This document shows, in pieces, positions 63,293 to 64,000 of a stretch of 64,000 nt of DNA. The notes under the pieces were generated by a model. That model saw nothing but the letters and a program-made list of their open reading frames with translations. It made no database searches and was not told where the DNA came from. The stretch lies in NCBI GenBank assembly GCA_018266075.1, contig JAFEBB010000002.1:160111-224110 (forward strand), read 5' to 3'. The translations under genes and the position numbers were made by a program. The stretch is from Deltaproteobacteria bacterium. Its GTDB lineage: Bacteria > Myxococcota > Myxococcia > Myxococcales > SZAS-1. The first letter of the stretch is position 1. Each line of letters opens with the position of its first letter.

Positions 63293-63624
63293 GAGAACGT
63301 CATGATCGGCCGCACCTCGATGCTGCCGTACTGGGCAGCGGGGATCTTCGAGGCGATGTGGATGGCCTCGTCGGCGTCCTTGGCCTCCACCAGGTAGTAG
63401 CCGCTCAGCTGCTCCTTCGTCTCGGCGAAGGGCCCGTCGGTGGTGAGCCGCTTGCCGTCGCGCAGGCGAACCGTGGTCGCGGTGGCCACGGGCTTGAGGG
63501 CATGGCCGCCCAGGATCTGGGGGGCGAACTCCTTGCCGAACTTGCCGTAGTCCGCCAGCTCGGCCTTGTCGTAGCCCTTCGCCCAGCGCTGCTCGTTGTC
63601 GTAGATGATCAAGAGGTACTTCAT
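63289..63624 (-). CDS. YCII/DGPF-domain protein
   Basis: The 111-residue protein has the DGPF motif (TTDGPFAETKEQLSGYYL) and the YCII fold of ferredoxin-like type, with MKYLLIIYDNEQRW at the N-terminus. The ATG at 63624 has AAGGAGA upstream. Such proteins are regularly partnered with ECF42 sigma factors; in this operon the sigma gene starts within its stop codon. The role in signal sensing is inferred. Confidence 0.88.
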   Translation of the reverse strand: MKYLLIIYDNEQRWAKGYDKAELADYGKFGKEFAPQILGGHALKPVATATTVRLRDGKRLTTDGPFAETKEQLSGYYLVEAKDADEAIHIASKIPAAQYGSIEVRPIMTFS

Positions 63625-63789
63625 GTCGATTCTCCTTGGCGGCCGCGCCGCCGGTGGGTGCCTCAACTTGAAGTCGAACGGCGCTCGCAGAGATCGACAT
63701 CACTCGAATTCGGGTGTCAAGGCGGGTGCTTGGGCGTCGGTGGCCGCGCGACCGGGTGCCAGCTCGGTCGGGTGTCGGCCGCCGGCCCG

Positions 63790-64000
63790 TCACTCGGTCT
63801 GCGTCGTGACCCGCGCGAACACGCTGTCGGGATCCACCGGAGGGCCGACCGTCCAGTACGTGTCCTGGCTCGAGGATTGGGCCACGCAGGTCCCACCGTC
63901 GAGCGTGCAGACCGTCGGGTCGGTGTACGTCCCGGTGATGGGCTTCACGCCCACCACGGGACTCGAACCGCCCGGACCGAAGTCGAGCGCGTACGCCGGC
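63790..64000 (-). CDS. C-terminus of a secreted protein cut by window edge
   Basis: The minus frame enters from the right edge and ends at a TGA at 63790. The visible 70 residues (FGPGGSSPVVGVKPITGTYT, TVCTLDGGTCVAQSS, DTYWTVGPPVDPDSVF) include two Cys in an extracytoplasmic style and look like the end of a surface protein. No function can be read from the fragment. Confidence 0.55.
   Translation of the reverse strand, partial: PAYALDFGPGGSSPVVGVKPITGTYTDPTVCTLDGGTCVAQSSSQDTYWTVGPPVDPDSVFARVTTQTE

Overview
The window looks like a chromosomal segment of a myxobacterium (Myxococcota). It is GC-rich throughout. It carries a DUF2378 protein (the Myxococcus xanthus paralogous family), five large sensor histidine kinases, an orphan sigma-54 activator, three ECF sigma factors, and several Cys-rich lipoproteins on long Ser/Thr/Gly stalks. 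I saw no rRNA, tRNA, prophage, insertion sequence or CRISPR array. Apart from the two edge-truncated genes, most frames are intact, but frameshifted or decayed loci cluster near 17.4-18.1, 29.8-30.9, 49.3-49.5, 57.4 and 60.2 kb.

Layout. 0-9 kb holds exported proteins (lipoproteins, a Rieske protein divergent from a small cytochrome c, an EEP-fold nuclease/phosphatase), lgt, and an oxyR-dps divergent pair with an OxyR-like operator. It ends with a two-gene operon for a Tat-exported, DSD1-like PLP lipoprotein and a glycine-rich envelope protein. 9-18 kb starts with a CHASE3 hybrid kinase. It continues with a group of genes around an FNR-like regulator that keeps the Fe-S cysteine pattern: a GT39-type membrane glycosyltransferase plus TPM protein, a PLP decarboxylase, a hemolysin-III-like protein and a frameshifted RIC/YtfE di-iron repair gene. 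Three near-perfect FNR boxes lie in this stretch and I found none elsewhere. 18-30 kb has two kinases, an exported beta-propeller-like protein, an aminotransferase-GNAT fusion, the DUF2378 protein, a secreted phosphoesterase and a peptidoglycan-binding protein.

30.9-41 kb is the most coherent system. It is a compact operon of complex-I/hydrogenase-4-like subunits whose large subunit lacks the NiFe-binding CxxC pairs, so it is an energy-converting-hydrogenase-related (Ehr-type) complex rather than a hydrogenase. Two regulatory-looking genes precede it. A canonical sigma-54 -24/-12 promoter faces this operon, and three 21-bp-spaced palindromes sit 60-105 bp further upstream. Those palindromes lie inside the 3' end of the adjacent sigma-54 activator gene, the expected arrangement for enhancer sites bound by that activator.

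41-64 kb carries a GH15 glucoamylase-like enzyme, an S41 protease, and an ECF sigma/anti-sigma pair followed by a tandem thioredoxin-fold lipoprotein and a second ECF sigma. It also has two more kinases, an SDR, several Cys-rich lipoproteins, an ICMT-like methyltransferase, a nucleotidyltransferase/SEC-C gene set, and an ECF42-type sigma factor coupled to its YCII/DGPF partner.
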